Notes: generated by a model from the sequence alone, not told the origin. Shown: positions 1 to 9,135, numbered from the stretch's first letter. The stretch is DNA of 12,526 nucleotides from Desulfobacula sp. (GCF_021107415.1 NZ_JAIOSW010000479.1:1-12526); one strand, 5' to 3'. Numbers and translations are program-made.

Positions 1-73
1 CCCCTCCGCCAGTTAATAATTATAAAAAAATCAACTACTTATATCTAACTAACTGTTTTTACACAAAAACAGT
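1..73 (-). promoter_or_regulatory. Possible promoter, operator-like inverted repeat and Shine-Dalgarno for a gene off the left edge
   Basis: Read on the minus strand, a perfect 9-bp inverted repeat (ACTGTTTTT / AAAAACAGT, 4-base loop) lies at 73-52. Four bases further on is a -35-like TAGATA (47-42, 4 of 6 matches), then a 17-base spacer and a perfect TATAAT (24-19). GGCGGAGGGG follows at 10-1 and contains a strong Shine-Dalgarno core. A start codon at normal spacing would fall just outside the window. The layout fits a regulated promoter with an operator or activator site immediately upstream of the -35 box. The repeat could instead be the 3' hairpin of the rodA transcript, but no T-run follows it directly. 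This is read from pattern only. Confidence 0.35.
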
Positions 74-150
74 CTAAATTCGAGCCAAATCGAGAATTGA
101 GTACCATCTGGGCAATCATTTGTCAACATTGAAAAACAAAATTTTAATGA

Positions 151-1257
151 TCAATTGGATGAAAATCTACGCATACTGATATTTAAAAGAATTCCAAATC
201 CCACCATATTTGTAATAACGGATGAACCGCCATAAGATACAAGGGGTAATGGAACACCCACAACAGGCATGAGTCCCATGACCATTCCGATATTGATAAA
301 TATCTGCCAAAAAATCATGGTTGTGACACCAAAGGCAAGAATGGAGCCAAACATATTCCGACAATTATATGCAATGTTCAACCCCCAGAATAAAAGAAAA
401 AAATAGAGTATTAAAAGGATGCTGCATCCTGCAAATCCCCATTCTTCTGCAAGAACGGATGCGATAAAATCCGTATGCTGTTCCGGTAAAAAGGACAATG
501 CGCTCTGGGTTCCTTTTAAAAAACCCTTCCCTGTCAGCATTCCCGATCCAATGGCTATTTTGGATTGAATAATATGGTATCCCGCCCCAAGGGGATCTCT
601 ATCAGGATTCAAAAAGGTCAATATCCTGAATTTTTGATACTCTTTTAATGTAAACCAGACCAAAGGTACGGCAGCAAGACAGATACCTGACAATGTAAAA
701 AATACCCTTTTTTCCACTTTGACAAACAGGGTAATTGAGCCTGCGATTAAAAGTAAAAGCAGCCCTGTTCCAAGATCCGGCTGGTTCACTATCAAAACAA
801 ACGGGATTGCACATAAAATAGCCGGCTTAATCAGTTTCCTGAAATTGAGTCCGGTCTGGGAAGCCGAAGTTGAATAGGCAGCCGCAAGGCTTATAATCAA
901 GGCAATCTTCATCAATTCAGATGGCTGAATCCTGATAAACCCTATAAGAAGCCAGCGTCTGGACCCACCGCCAATCTGCCCGAAAAGAATAACGCTGACC
1001 AAAAGTCCAACGCAGAGCGCATAAATAAGCAAATTCAATTTATCCAGATCTCTAAAATCAATCATCAATGTGATCATCATTACAATAAACCCTGCGCCCA
1101 TCCAGATCATTTGCTTTTTAAAAAGGATGTGGACAACACCTGGGTCATGTCCGGTGGCCAGGGCACTGTATAAAATCACAAGACCAACAGAACTGATCAA
1201 AAGGATCAATACAACAAATCCCCAGTCAAAATTTTCTATCAGCCTCCTGTCAAACAT
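151..1257 (-). CDS. rodA: Rod shape-determining protein RodA, SEDS peptidoglycan glycosyltransferase
   Basis: RodA is the SEDS-family glycosyltransferase of the elongasome. It polymerises lipid II into glycan strands in the inner membrane together with PBP2. The 368-residue length is typical of the family. The protein is strongly hydrophobic, with about ten membrane segments (for example near residues 13-32, 50-67, 75-93 and 145-176). Family hallmarks are visible: GGGSRRW at 96-102, QPSE at 111-114, NQPDLGT at 158-164, and FLPEQHTDF at 256-264, whose Asp263 matches the essential extracellular aspartate of SEDS enzymes. The C-terminal motif PLPLVSYGGSS (336-346) is also present. The ATG is 3 bp after the mrdA stop, with GGAG six bases upstream lying inside the mrdA 3' end, so translation is probably coupled. 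It is the last gene of the mre operon within this window. Identification is firm. Confidence 0.97.
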   Translation of the reverse strand: MFDRRLIENFDWGFVVLILLISSVGLVILYSALATGHDPGVVHILFKKQMIWMGAGFIVMMITLMIDFRDLDKLNLLIYALCVGLLVSVILFGQIGGGSRRWLLIGFIRIQPSELMKIALIISLAAAYSTSASQTGLNFRKLIKPAILCAIPFVLIVNQPDLGTGLLLLLIAGSITLFVKVEKRVFFTLSGICLAAVPLVWFTLKEYQKFRILTFLNPDRDPLGAGYHIIQSKIAIGSGMLTGKGFLKGTQSALSFLPEQHTDFIASVLAEEWGFAGCSILLILYFFLLFWGLNIAYNCRNMFGSILAFGVTTMIFWQIFINIGMVMGLMPVVGVPLPLVSYGGSSVITNMVGFGILLNISMRRFSSN

Positions 1258-1260
1258 TAC

Positions 1261-3105
1261 TTACTCCGCTAATATTTCTTTTGTTAAAAAATTTTGCATA
1301 TATTGTTTTATTAAAGCACCGGCAACAGGTGCTGCCGTACTTGATCCATGCTCTCCATGCTCAATCATCACAGATATCGCAATAACAGGATTTTTGGCAG
1401 GGGCATAACAGACAAACCAGGCATGATCCCGCAAAGAATATTCCAGATTTTTAAAATCAATTTTCTCCCCTTTTTTAACACTAAAAACCTGAGCAGTCCC
1501 TGTTTTACCAGCGATTTCAACATCTTTCAGCCGAATTCCTCTTGCCGTTCCCCGTTTCCCCTGAACCACTTGTAAAAGTGCATTTCGAACTATATCCAAT
1601 GTCTCTTTGCTCGCGGGCAGGCCGCCTGTAATCTCAGGTTCAATTTTCTTTACAATTTTTCCATGGGTGTTTTCAATAGTTTTAACGATTCTTGGCCTGT
1701 ATAAAGTCCCACCATTTCCCACGGCAGCAATCAAAACAGCCATTTGCAACGGTGTAACTAGGTTGTAGCCCTGCCCTATTGCCACAGACAGTGTTTCTCC
1801 TCCTTGCCAGGATTCATTGTATCGTTTCTTTTTCCAGGCCGAGGTTGGAATGAGTCCTTTTCTTTCATTTCCAAGCATAATACCTGTTCTCTTCCCAAGT
1901 CCACAGCCCATTGCATACTGTGCCAGTGCATCCACACCGACTTTTTCTCCTGCCTGATAATAAAAAACATCACAAGATTGTATAAGCCCGTCAGTTATAT
2001 CCATCTCTCCATGCCCATATTTTTTCCAGCACTTATAAACTCTATTGCCATATTTAAAAAATCCCGGACAAAATACACTGGTATTTATATCAATATGTTT
2101 TTCTTCAAGCGCTGCAAATGAGGTGATTATTTTATACGTGGATGCCGGAGGATATTCTGCTTGAATCGCTTTATTGCTCATTGGTTTACCCGGGTCACTA
2201 ATCAATACATCCCATTTTTTCTGGCTGATACCGCCAATAAAATCGTTTTGATCAAAACTTGGGCTGCTTGCCATTACAAGAACATCTCCATTGTCAGGAT
2301 CAATGGCCACGACAGCCCCGTCCTTATTTTCGAGCAATTTCTCTGCGGTCTTTTGCAGATCAAGGTCCAATGTAAGGTCTAAATCAAGCCCTGCAACGGG
2401 TTCGATAGTTCTCAAAACCTTAATCGTCCTGCCATTGGCATCGACCTCTATTTGTCTTCCCCCCCGTTTTCCCTGTAGATACTTTTCAAAACTTTTTTCA
2501 ATACCATATCTACCGATTGAATCTCCTGTCTTAACGTTGGGATATCTACCGCTTTTCAATTCCTGGGTGTTTATTTGTCCTAGATATCCTAAAAGATGTG
2601 CAGCAGTTTTTTTATAAATATAATGTCTTGTGGGCTCTATATCGACATGAATCCCCGGCAGATCAAATTTATGAGCTTCTACTATGGCAAGCTGATCCCT
2701 TGAGATATCACTTTTTAATATTATAGGTTTATAAAAAGTTCCCTTTCCTGCCCGGGCAATACTGTCCATAAGTTCTAAGAAAGGCACCCGAATCAATTGG
2801 GCAACTTTTTCAACAGTGTTTTTAACCTCACCCGCATCTTCAAGCACAATTTTAAGATTAAAAGAAGGCCTGTTATCAACCATCAATTTTTTATTTCTAT
2901 CAAATATAAGACCGCGAGATGATTTAATACTTTTAAGCCGTACGGCATTTTTTTCAGATAAACGTCTGTACTCCTCACCCTTAATAACCTGAAGATATAT
3001 CAACCGCAAAAAAAGAAGAGCAAAAACAAACAAAATGCATACACTTGCACCGATAAGTCTTTGCTTTATCCAATCTCTATCCGGATTTTTGCTGAATGGG
3101 TTCAA
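1261..3105 (-). CDS. mrdA: Penicillin-binding protein 2 (MrdA), elongasome DD-transpeptidase
   Basis: This is a class B penicillin-binding protein that crosslinks lateral-wall peptidoglycan in the periplasm and partners RodA. The 614 residues comprise a cytoplasmic tail, one membrane anchor (about 17-40), a dimerisation/pedestal domain starting at SSRGLIFDRN (62-71), and a transpeptidase domain from about residue 260. Active-site motifs are SxxK at Ser322-Lys325 (STYK, preceded by PPA), SCD at 377-379 and KTGT at 534-537. Cys346, Cys359, His365 and Cys378 cluster around the second motif and may bind zinc. The start is TTG: it has AAAGGA five bases upstream, it places the anchor correctly, and no in-frame ATG occurs before residue 74. 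The gene lies 11 bp after mreD and 3 bp before rodA. The assignment is secure. Confidence 0.97.
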   Translation of the reverse strand: MNPFSKNPDRDWIKQRLIGASVCILFVFALLFLRLIYLQVIKGEEYRRLSEKNAVRLKSIKSSRGLIFDRNKKLMVDNRPSFNLKIVLEDAGEVKNTVEKVAQLIRVPFLELMDSIARAGKGTFYKPIILKSDISRDQLAIVEAHKFDLPGIHVDIEPTRHYIYKKTAAHLLGYLGQINTQELKSGRYPNVKTGDSIGRYGIEKSFEKYLQGKRGGRQIEVDANGRTIKVLRTIEPVAGLDLDLTLDLDLQKTAEKLLENKDGAVVAIDPDNGDVLVMASSPSFDQNDFIGGISQKKWDVLISDPGKPMSNKAIQAEYPPASTYKIITSFAALEEKHIDINTSVFCPGFFKYGNRVYKCWKKYGHGEMDITDGLIQSCDVFYYQAGEKVGVDALAQYAMGCGLGKRTGIMLGNERKGLIPTSAWKKKRYNESWQGGETLSVAIGQGYNLVTPLQMAVLIAAVGNGGTLYRPRIVKTIENTHGKIVKKIEPEITGGLPASKETLDIVRNALLQVVQGKRGTARGIRLKDVEIAGKTGTAQVFSVKKGEKIDFKNLEYSLRDHAWFVCYAPAKNPVIAISVMIEHGEHGSSTAAPVAGALIKQYMQNFLTKEILAE

Positions 3106-3116
3106 CTTTATCCTTT
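3106..3116 (-). promoter_or_regulatory. Ribosome binding site that fixes a TTG start for mrdA
   Basis: On the minus strand the short gap between the mreD stop and mrdA reads AAAGGATAAAG directly before TTG. AAGGA sits about five bases from the TTG, and no ATG or GTG in this frame offers a better start. The sequence therefore supports TTG initiation of PBP2. Confidence 0.7.
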
Positions 3117-3638
3117 CTACTTTTGAGTCATCTGTTTTTTCATTAATCTTGTTACAAAGATCCAGTTTTGCCAGAAAATATTTACCAACCAGATACTGGG
3201 TGGGATAAAAACAAAACCCCAGAATGCCTGTCGCATCAAAAGACCGAAATCAAATACCAAAATGGTGTTATGGCCTTGCTTGACAAAGACTGAAAATAAC
3301 AACAACCCCTGCTGGATGAATACGGATACAATACTGATGATAAGAATAAAAATAATGCTTTGTTTAAAAAGTAATTGTTTGGCTAAGAATACGAGTATAT
3401 AAATCCATAAATACGAAAAAACATGATAACAAAATGGGACTCCGGAAATACTGTCCATGATGCAGCCAATAATAATGATGGCAACCACTATTGAATAGTG
3501 GGATGAAATAAGGCTTAAAAAAAGAATATCAATGATCAGCAGATCAAAACACTGGGCAAACCAGGAAAAAGACGGCAGAACAACCGTTTGAAGAACAATT
3601 AAAAAAAACGTGAAAATGATGAAAAACAATGCATTCAT
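3117..3638 (-). CDS. mreD: Rod shape-determining protein MreD
   Basis: MreD is a small integral inner-membrane protein of the elongasome, thought to bridge MreC with the cytoplasmic and membrane parts of the machine. The 173-residue product is almost entirely hydrophobic. Membrane segments are visible near residues 3-22, 32-60, 72-90, 93-115 and 140-158, and the C-terminus is basic (RLMKKQ), as expected for a cytoplasmic tail. FDLLIIDILFLSL and the GCIMDSISGVPFCYHVFSYLW stretch (58-78) resemble the conserved MreD region, in which an acidic residue sits in a helix before a small-residue-rich turn. Sequence conservation in this family is low, so the call rests on length, topology and the position between mreC and mrdA. 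Its ATG is 22 bp after the mreC stop, with only a weak GAGA as ribosome binding site. Confidence 0.92.
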   Translation of the reverse strand: MNALFFIIFTFFLIVLQTVVLPSFSWFAQCFDLLIIDILFLSLISSHYSIVVAIIIIGCIMDSISGVPFCYHVFSYLWIYILVFLAKQLLFKQSIIFILIISIVSVFIQQGLLLFSVFVKQGHNTILVFDFGLLMRQAFWGFVFIPPSIWLVNIFWQNWIFVTRLMKKQMTQK

Positions 3639-3660
3639 TATTGAACAATCTCAAAATAAT

Positions 3661-4491
3661 TCAACGGATTCCTTTGGTTAATTTGCCATTTTTAAATACA
3701 AGGACTTCTTCTATTTTATCAAAATCAACACTGGTCTCTATACTGATATCCTGAAAAAGTTGAGAATGGACCTTAGTCACTTTTAAAATTCTGCCGATTT
3801 TAAGCCCTTTGGGAAACACTTGATCCAACCCCGATGAAATAATTGTTTCTCCCTGCCTTACCTCATCCTTTCTTAATGCATACACAAAGGAACAATTATC
3901 CTCATTGTTTCCTTTTACAATACCACGGACACGGGAATTCTGGACAAGAGCATCAACAGCCGAATTTCTATCCGTAATCAAAAGAACCCTGGAATAATTT
4001 TTTGCAACTTCGATTATTTGTCCGACGATTCCTTCGGAAACAAGAACAGGACTTCCTTTTAGCACATCATCTTTTGCACCCTTATCAATCATAATAGTTT
4101 TAAACCATGGAGAGGGGTCTCTTGCAATGATCTGAGCGGCAACATATGTATCAGAAACTAATCCTGTGAAATTAACAAATTTTTTAAGCCGGATATTTTC
4201 GAGTTCCAATTCTTCACACCGATTTTTAATTTCTATTGCTTTTCCAAGTTGCTTTTTAAGTTCAATATTCTCTTTAACGGCAAGAACCGCTATAAAGTAT
4301 GTGTCCCAGACATTTTGAGTAAAATAAATGGTTTTGGTAACTGCTAGCTGGAAAGGAGACGTAATGGAAATGAATACTCGCTCAATGCTGTTGACCGGCA
4401 ATGATTCTTTGCTGCTCATGGTTATTACAATAAAATTGATTGCAATAAATAGAGCAAGCCCAACAAAAATAAGCAGTTTGCGTGAAAACAT
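3661..4491 (-). CDS. mreC: Rod shape-determining protein MreC
   Basis: MreC is a bitopic inner-membrane protein whose periplasmic part activates PBP2-RodA and scaffolds the elongasome. The 276 residues comprise a short basic N-terminus (MFSRK), one membrane helix (about 6-25), a predicted coiled coil (about 70-108, rich in Glu, Lys and Leu), then the two-lobed beta domain. That domain contains the family signature ARDPSPWFKTIMIDKG at about 122-137, the V(L)VSEGIVGQI strand and the ITDRNSAVDA loop. Length and layout are typical. The ATG is 4 bp after the mreB stop. No good Shine-Dalgarno sequence precedes it, so translation probably depends on ribosomes finishing mreB. Identification is firm. 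Confidence 0.96.
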   Translation of the reverse strand: MFSRKLLIFVGLALFIAINFIVITMSSKESLPVNSIERVFISITSPFQLAVTKTIYFTQNVWDTYFIAVLAVKENIELKKQLGKAIEIKNRCEELELENIRLKKFVNFTGLVSDTYVAAQIIARDPSPWFKTIMIDKGAKDDVLKGSPVLVSEGIVGQIIEVAKNYSRVLLITDRNSAVDALVQNSRVRGIVKGNNEDNCSFVYALRKDEVRQGETIISSGLDQVFPKGLKIGRILKVTKVHSQLFQDISIETSVDFDKIEEVLVFKNGKLTKGIR

Positions 4492-4495
4492 TAAA

Positions 4496-5662
<1,167 letters not shown>

Positions 5663-6751
5663 TTATATTAATTGCGAATAGATTAAATCATGTATTTGCG
5701 GACGAAATTTTTTTAACCCCTCATTCAATCTTAACGGGTGTACCCTGTTGGTTAAAAAAATAATGATCAATGATGTCACAGGATCAATCCAGAAAGAGGT
5801 GCCTGTAAATCCAAGATGACCCACAGATGAGGATGAAAAAAATTGACCTGAAGAAGAATCCTTTTTAGAAGGGGTATCAAATCCTGCAACCATATCACAT
5901 TGACTTTCCTTTTGTACAAAGGCTTTTATAATATCAGGGGACAGGACTTTTGTCGGTTTGTTTAGCAATGCATTCAATATTTCACAGCAAAGTTTATATA
6001 TGGAGCCGGCATCACCGAAAAGTCCGGCATGGCCTTCTATTCCTCCAACAGCCCAGGCATTATCATCATCCACTTCACCCTTAAGAAGTTTTTTTCTCCA
6101 GGGACATTTCTGGGTGGCAACAATTTTTTGGCGATACGTGTTCAGTTTTTCATTCTTCAGGTCCAGATCTATGAAAAATAAATCATCAATCCCAAGGGGT
6201 GAATAAATTTGTTCTGTAACAAACCGATCCAGCCTTTGGCAGGCTGTTTTCTCAATGATCCATGACAGGACCATAAATCCTAAATCACTGTAAACCTGAC
6301 ACACATCAATTTTGTTCTCAAGTGCCTCACGAACAAGAAGCTGTCTGAGATATTTTCTTGGATTTGCATCTGTTTTTATGATTTTTTTAAAATATTCACG
6401 ATGGGCGGGAAATCCTGAGGTATGTCTGAGCAGCATATCAATGGTAATATCTGCTTTTGGGGATGCCTTAAATTCTTTTAGAACTGACCCGATCTTCTGA
6501 TCCAAAAAGACCTGATTTCTCTCAATAAGCTTGGATAAAGCCAATGTTGTTGCCAAAGGTTTTGTTAAAGAGGCGAGGTCAAAAATACTGTCTGTCCTCA
6601 TTTTTCTTTTTTCAAAGATATCAGTCATCCCATAAGATTCATGGAAAACAATTTTCTGATTTACAGCACACAATAGAACCGCTCCGGGGAAAACACCTTG
6701 TAAAATCGCCTGTTCTACCTCCCTGGAAATGCTGTCCTTGCCCATATGCAT
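5663..6751 (-). CDS. Serine hydrolase of the beta-lactamase / class C PBP fold
   Basis: This is a 362-residue member of the beta-lactamase superfamily (Pfam Beta-lactamase type, which includes DD-peptidases, esterases and the Bacillus AmiE/YbbE MurNAc-L-Ala amidase). The nucleophile motif is Ser61-x-x-Lys64 in DLASLTKPLAT. The second motif is probably Tyr154 in VYSDLGF, and the third is His312-Leu-Gly in GHLGFTGTSF, replacing the KTG of true penicillin-binding proteins. GGIEGHAGLFG (236-246) is also typical of the group. No signal peptide is visible: the N-terminus is charged and leads straight into the first strand (PGAVLLCAV), which suggests a cytoplasmic enzyme. The ATG overlaps the stop of the LD-carboxypeptidase (TAATG), indicating translational coupling. 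The substrate is unknown; a muropeptide is my inference from the context. Confidence 0.88.
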   Translation of the reverse strand: MHMGKDSISREVEQAILQGVFPGAVLLCAVNQKIVFHESYGMTDIFEKRKMRTDSIFDLASLTKPLATTLALSKLIERNQVFLDQKIGSVLKEFKASPKADITIDMLLRHTSGFPAHREYFKKIIKTDANPRKYLRQLLVREALENKIDVCQVYSDLGFMVLSWIIEKTACQRLDRFVTEQIYSPLGIDDLFFIDLDLKNEKLNTYRQKIVATQKCPWRKKLLKGEVDDDNAWAVGGIEGHAGLFGDAGSIYKLCCEILNALLNKPTKVLSPDIIKAFVQKESQCDMVAGFDTPSKKDSSSGQFFSSSSVGHLGFTGTSFWIDPVTSLIIIFLTNRVHPLRLNEGLKKFRPQIHDLIYSQLI

Positions 6752-7632
6752 TAAATCCAGTGAATTTTTGCGATTTTTTTTGTATCCATCTCAATATCTA
6801 TTCCCATGTATAAGGGCAAATTAACCTTTCCATGGCCGGAATCCAAACCTGAAAGAATCGGGACATTGTATGGGTCAAATATCTCTGACAATATTTCTTC
6901 TATATACTCATCATTGTCACAGTCTTTAAAAACCCCGGTAATCACGCCCTGAATTCCTTTAAACAAACCTGCCATTTTCATCTGTGTCAGCATTCGGTCA
7001 ATTTTATAGGCCGGTTCTCCAATGTCCTCCAAAAATAAAATACTATCCTTAAAATCCGGTTGAAACCTTGTACCCAAAAGATGGGATATAGTTGAAATGT
7101 TCCCTCCCTTTAATACACCTGTACACTCACCAGGCTTGATGATTTGTCCATTTGTTATTTCGATTTTATCAAAAGAACCCATTAAAATTTTATAAAACGA
7201 ATCAATGGTCTCTTTTTGAGCAGTGGCAAATGAAACCACAGTGGGTCCGTGAATAACCGGAGTCCCTGTTTCACTGATGATAGACAATAATATTGCCGTA
7301 CTATCAGAAAACCCGATAAATGGTTTGGGATTTTGTTTGATCCTCTTCCAGTTTAAGTGATCCAGGATTCGCATCGCACCAAAACCGCCCCGGGCACAAA
7401 TGATTCCATCTATATCAGGATCTAAAAAAAGGTTGTTAATAACAGATGCCCGCAACATATCATCGCCTGCAAGATACCGCTTCTTTTTAAAGATCTCTTT
7501 TGGGACTTTAACCTTGAATCCCAAGTTCTCTAAAATCTGAATTCCCAGATTTAATTTCTCAATATCAAAGCGTGCAGATGGCGCACAGACACCTAATGTG
7601 TCACCGGATTTTAAAGGAAAGAGTCTTTTCAT
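6751..7632 (-). CDS. LD-carboxypeptidase, peptidase family S66 (LdcA-like)
   Basis: S66 enzymes cleave the bond before the terminal D-alanine of tetrapeptides in the cytoplasm during murein recycling; relatives (MccF) cleave peptide-nucleotide antibiotics. The 293 residues fit the family. The N-terminal lobe has GDTLGVCAPSA (10-20), ICARGGFGAMRIL (78-90) and the nucleophile elbow IGFSDST (106-112), with Ser109 as catalytic serine. The C-terminal lobe supplies Glu202 in FLEDIGEP and His267 in GLDSGHGKVNLPLYMG, which completes the Ser-Glu-His triad. No signal peptide is present, so it is cytoplasmic. The ribosome binding site is poor (AGGGA about 13 bases upstream), yet an in-frame stop just upstream excludes a longer form. 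It is coupled to the serine hydrolase by a one-base overlap. The LdcA role is favoured over MccF because of the peptidoglycan neighbours. Confidence 0.93.
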   Translation of the reverse strand: MKRLFPLKSGDTLGVCAPSARFDIEKLNLGIQILENLGFKVKVPKEIFKKKRYLAGDDMLRASVINNLFLDPDIDGIICARGGFGAMRILDHLNWKRIKQNPKPFIGFSDSTAILLSIISETGTPVIHGPTVVSFATAQKETIDSFYKILMGSFDKIEITNGQIIKPGECTGVLKGGNISTISHLLGTRFQPDFKDSILFLEDIGEPAYKIDRMLTQMKMAGLFKGIQGVITGVFKDCDNDEYIEEILSEIFDPYNVPILSGLDSGHGKVNLPLYMGIDIEMDTKKIAKIHWI

Positions 7633-7705
7633 AGGATTAGTGATTTCCCTAATTTAAGCTCAAGCTTACAAAAAAATTTATTTGCCCCCCTCATTCCCTG
7701 ACAGG

Positions 7706-9118
7706 CTATGGATTAATTCGGATTGAGGGATACAAACCATTCCGCTCTCCTGTTCTATAAGGCTGAATAATATTAAAGGATATGTTTTGATCATCCTGTG
7801 CATGACCCCGTTTTTCGCCGTTGTTAAATAAAGCACCATTTGCCAATAGAATCTGATGAAGCCTTCGCCTGAAGCCATCAATAAAGACAGAACCCATACC
7901 CTTAAAAACCATTTTTCCCAGTCTCAGGGTATCCCGTACTTCAGCAAGATCATCCAAAGCAATCGTATGATCTTTTATGTCCTCTTTAGAACCGATAAAC
8001 CCCCATATCAGGTGTTCATCGGGTATTTCGAGCGGAATATCAGGATCTATTATGGTGTGCGGCATCACAATACAGCCTTCACCAATTTTTATTCGTGCAT
8101 CGGGTTTTCCATTTAAAAATGAATTAAAGCCGACAAAAGTATCAGGGCCAATATCAGAATGGATTATTTTTCCACCATGAGCTGTTATACAGTTTTGCGA
8201 AAGATTTGAATGAATAATATAGGTGTTTTCCTGGGCATTAGAACCATCTCCCATTACAGCATTATCCAAAAAAGCCCGTTGAGCGACCAGAACATTTTCA
8301 CCAATGCGTGTTTTACCCAGAATCACGGCATATCTGTTGACAGCAGAACTGTCCGGGGCTTTAATTGGTTCAAGATTCATTACATCAAATAATTTTTCAT
8401 AATCATGTTCTCGTTCTTTAACAAAATCATAGATGATCCCACGGGGTTGATATGAAGAGTTTACCCCGACAAAATTATCTAAAATATCCTTTTTAAACCT
8501 ATATTTAAACTCAAAATTAGGACTTCGTACCCACACGGTTCCGGGATCAATCTTTCTATGGAAAAGCTCACCCGCCTGAACATACGCAAATTCACCCACA
8601 ATGCAGGAATGAAGATTCATAAGATCCACGGTTGCAAAAGGACCTAAAAAACAGCCTTCAAGAGTTGTACCGTGAATGTTGACATAATGAGCTGAAATGG
8701 TATTGTGGATACCAAATTGTTCGGGACTCTCAAGATTGTGGGAGTTGCTGTGAACAAGGGTTTTATAAAGAAGACTATCCCTGATGGTAATCATTTCATC
8801 TTCAACAAGAGGAATATCCTTTGCACAACGGATATTGTCCCCCTTTCTTTTTAATTCATCGCCCCTTACATCACTTTTATAAATGGCAGATCTTCCCACA
8901 TAACATTTTCCAAGGAAATAACTGCCCGCAACATTTGAATTTTTAAAATGAAAATAAATGGGATGACGAGATGTAATTCCATAAAATGCGTAAAACTTTA
9001 ACAGTTTTTCAAAATCAATGGAATCTGTTACAAAATTCTCAGTATCAAAATCAAACTCGCTTAAATTAACATTAACACGACTGATAATTCGATCAATAAG
9101 CTGCTTCATCTGTTTCAT
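7706..9118 (-). CDS. Double left-handed beta-helix (hexapeptide-repeat) protein, transferase-like, function unknown
   Basis: I do not recognise a characterised homologue of this 470-residue protein. Two blocks have the imperfect hexapeptide periodicity ([IVL]-G-x-x-x-x) of left-handed beta-helices, as in acyltransferases and sugar-nucleotide transferases. The first spans about 64-185 (GSYFLGKCYVGRSAIYKSDVRG, later GTTLEGCFLGPFATVDLMNLHSCIVGEFAYVQAGE; short pieces quoted). The second spans about 264-360 (VILGKTRIGENVLVAQ, IGPDTFVGFNSFL, IKIGEGCIVMPHTII). Between them lies a roughly 80-residue mixed insert, and after them a C-terminal region with an arginine-rich helix (FRRRLHQ, 416-422). There is no signal peptide or membrane segment. 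The ATG has GAGGA eight bases upstream. It precedes the LD-carboxypeptidase by 73 bp on the same strand and may be cotranscribed with it. A sugar or envelope-precursor transferase is possible but unproven. Confidence 0.8.
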   Translation of the reverse strand: MKQMKQLIDRIISRVNVNLSEFDFDTENFVTDSIDFEKLLKFYAFYGITSRHPIYFHFKNSNVAGSYFLGKCYVGRSAIYKSDVRGDELKRKGDNIRCAKDIPLVEDEMITIRDSLLYKTLVHSNSHNLESPEQFGIHNTISAHYVNIHGTTLEGCFLGPFATVDLMNLHSCIVGEFAYVQAGELFHRKIDPGTVWVRSPNFEFKYRFKKDILDNFVGVNSSYQPRGIIYDFVKEREHDYEKLFDVMNLEPIKAPDSSAVNRYAVILGKTRIGENVLVAQRAFLDNAVMGDGSNAQENTYIIHSNLSQNCITAHGGKIIHSDIGPDTFVGFNSFLNGKPDARIKIGEGCIVMPHTIIDPDIPLEIPDEHLIWGFIGSKEDIKDHTIALDDLAEVRDTLRLGKMVFKGMGSVFIDGFRRRLHQILLANGALFNNGEKRGHAQDDQNISFNIIQPYRTGERNGLYPSIRINP

Positions 9119-9135
9119 GGTTATAATCCTCTTTA

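Noticed and set aside
52..73. LexA/SOS-box resemblance (CTGT...ACAG) of the inverted repeat
   Set aside because: The spacing between CTGT and ACAG is 12 bases, not the 8 of the enterobacterial SOS box, and no SOS gene is adjacent.
102..131. TTGACA on the minus strand just after rodA as a promoter
   Set aside because: At 17-base spacing the -10 position reads TACTCA, only a 2 of 6 match; the TAGATA/TATAAT pair further left fits better.
7655..7668. TAAGCT-CA-AGCTTA inverted repeat between the beta-helix gene and the LD-carboxypeptidase as a terminator
   Set aside because: The loop is only 2 bases and no T-run follows on the transcribed strand, so it more likely leaves the two genes cotranscribed.
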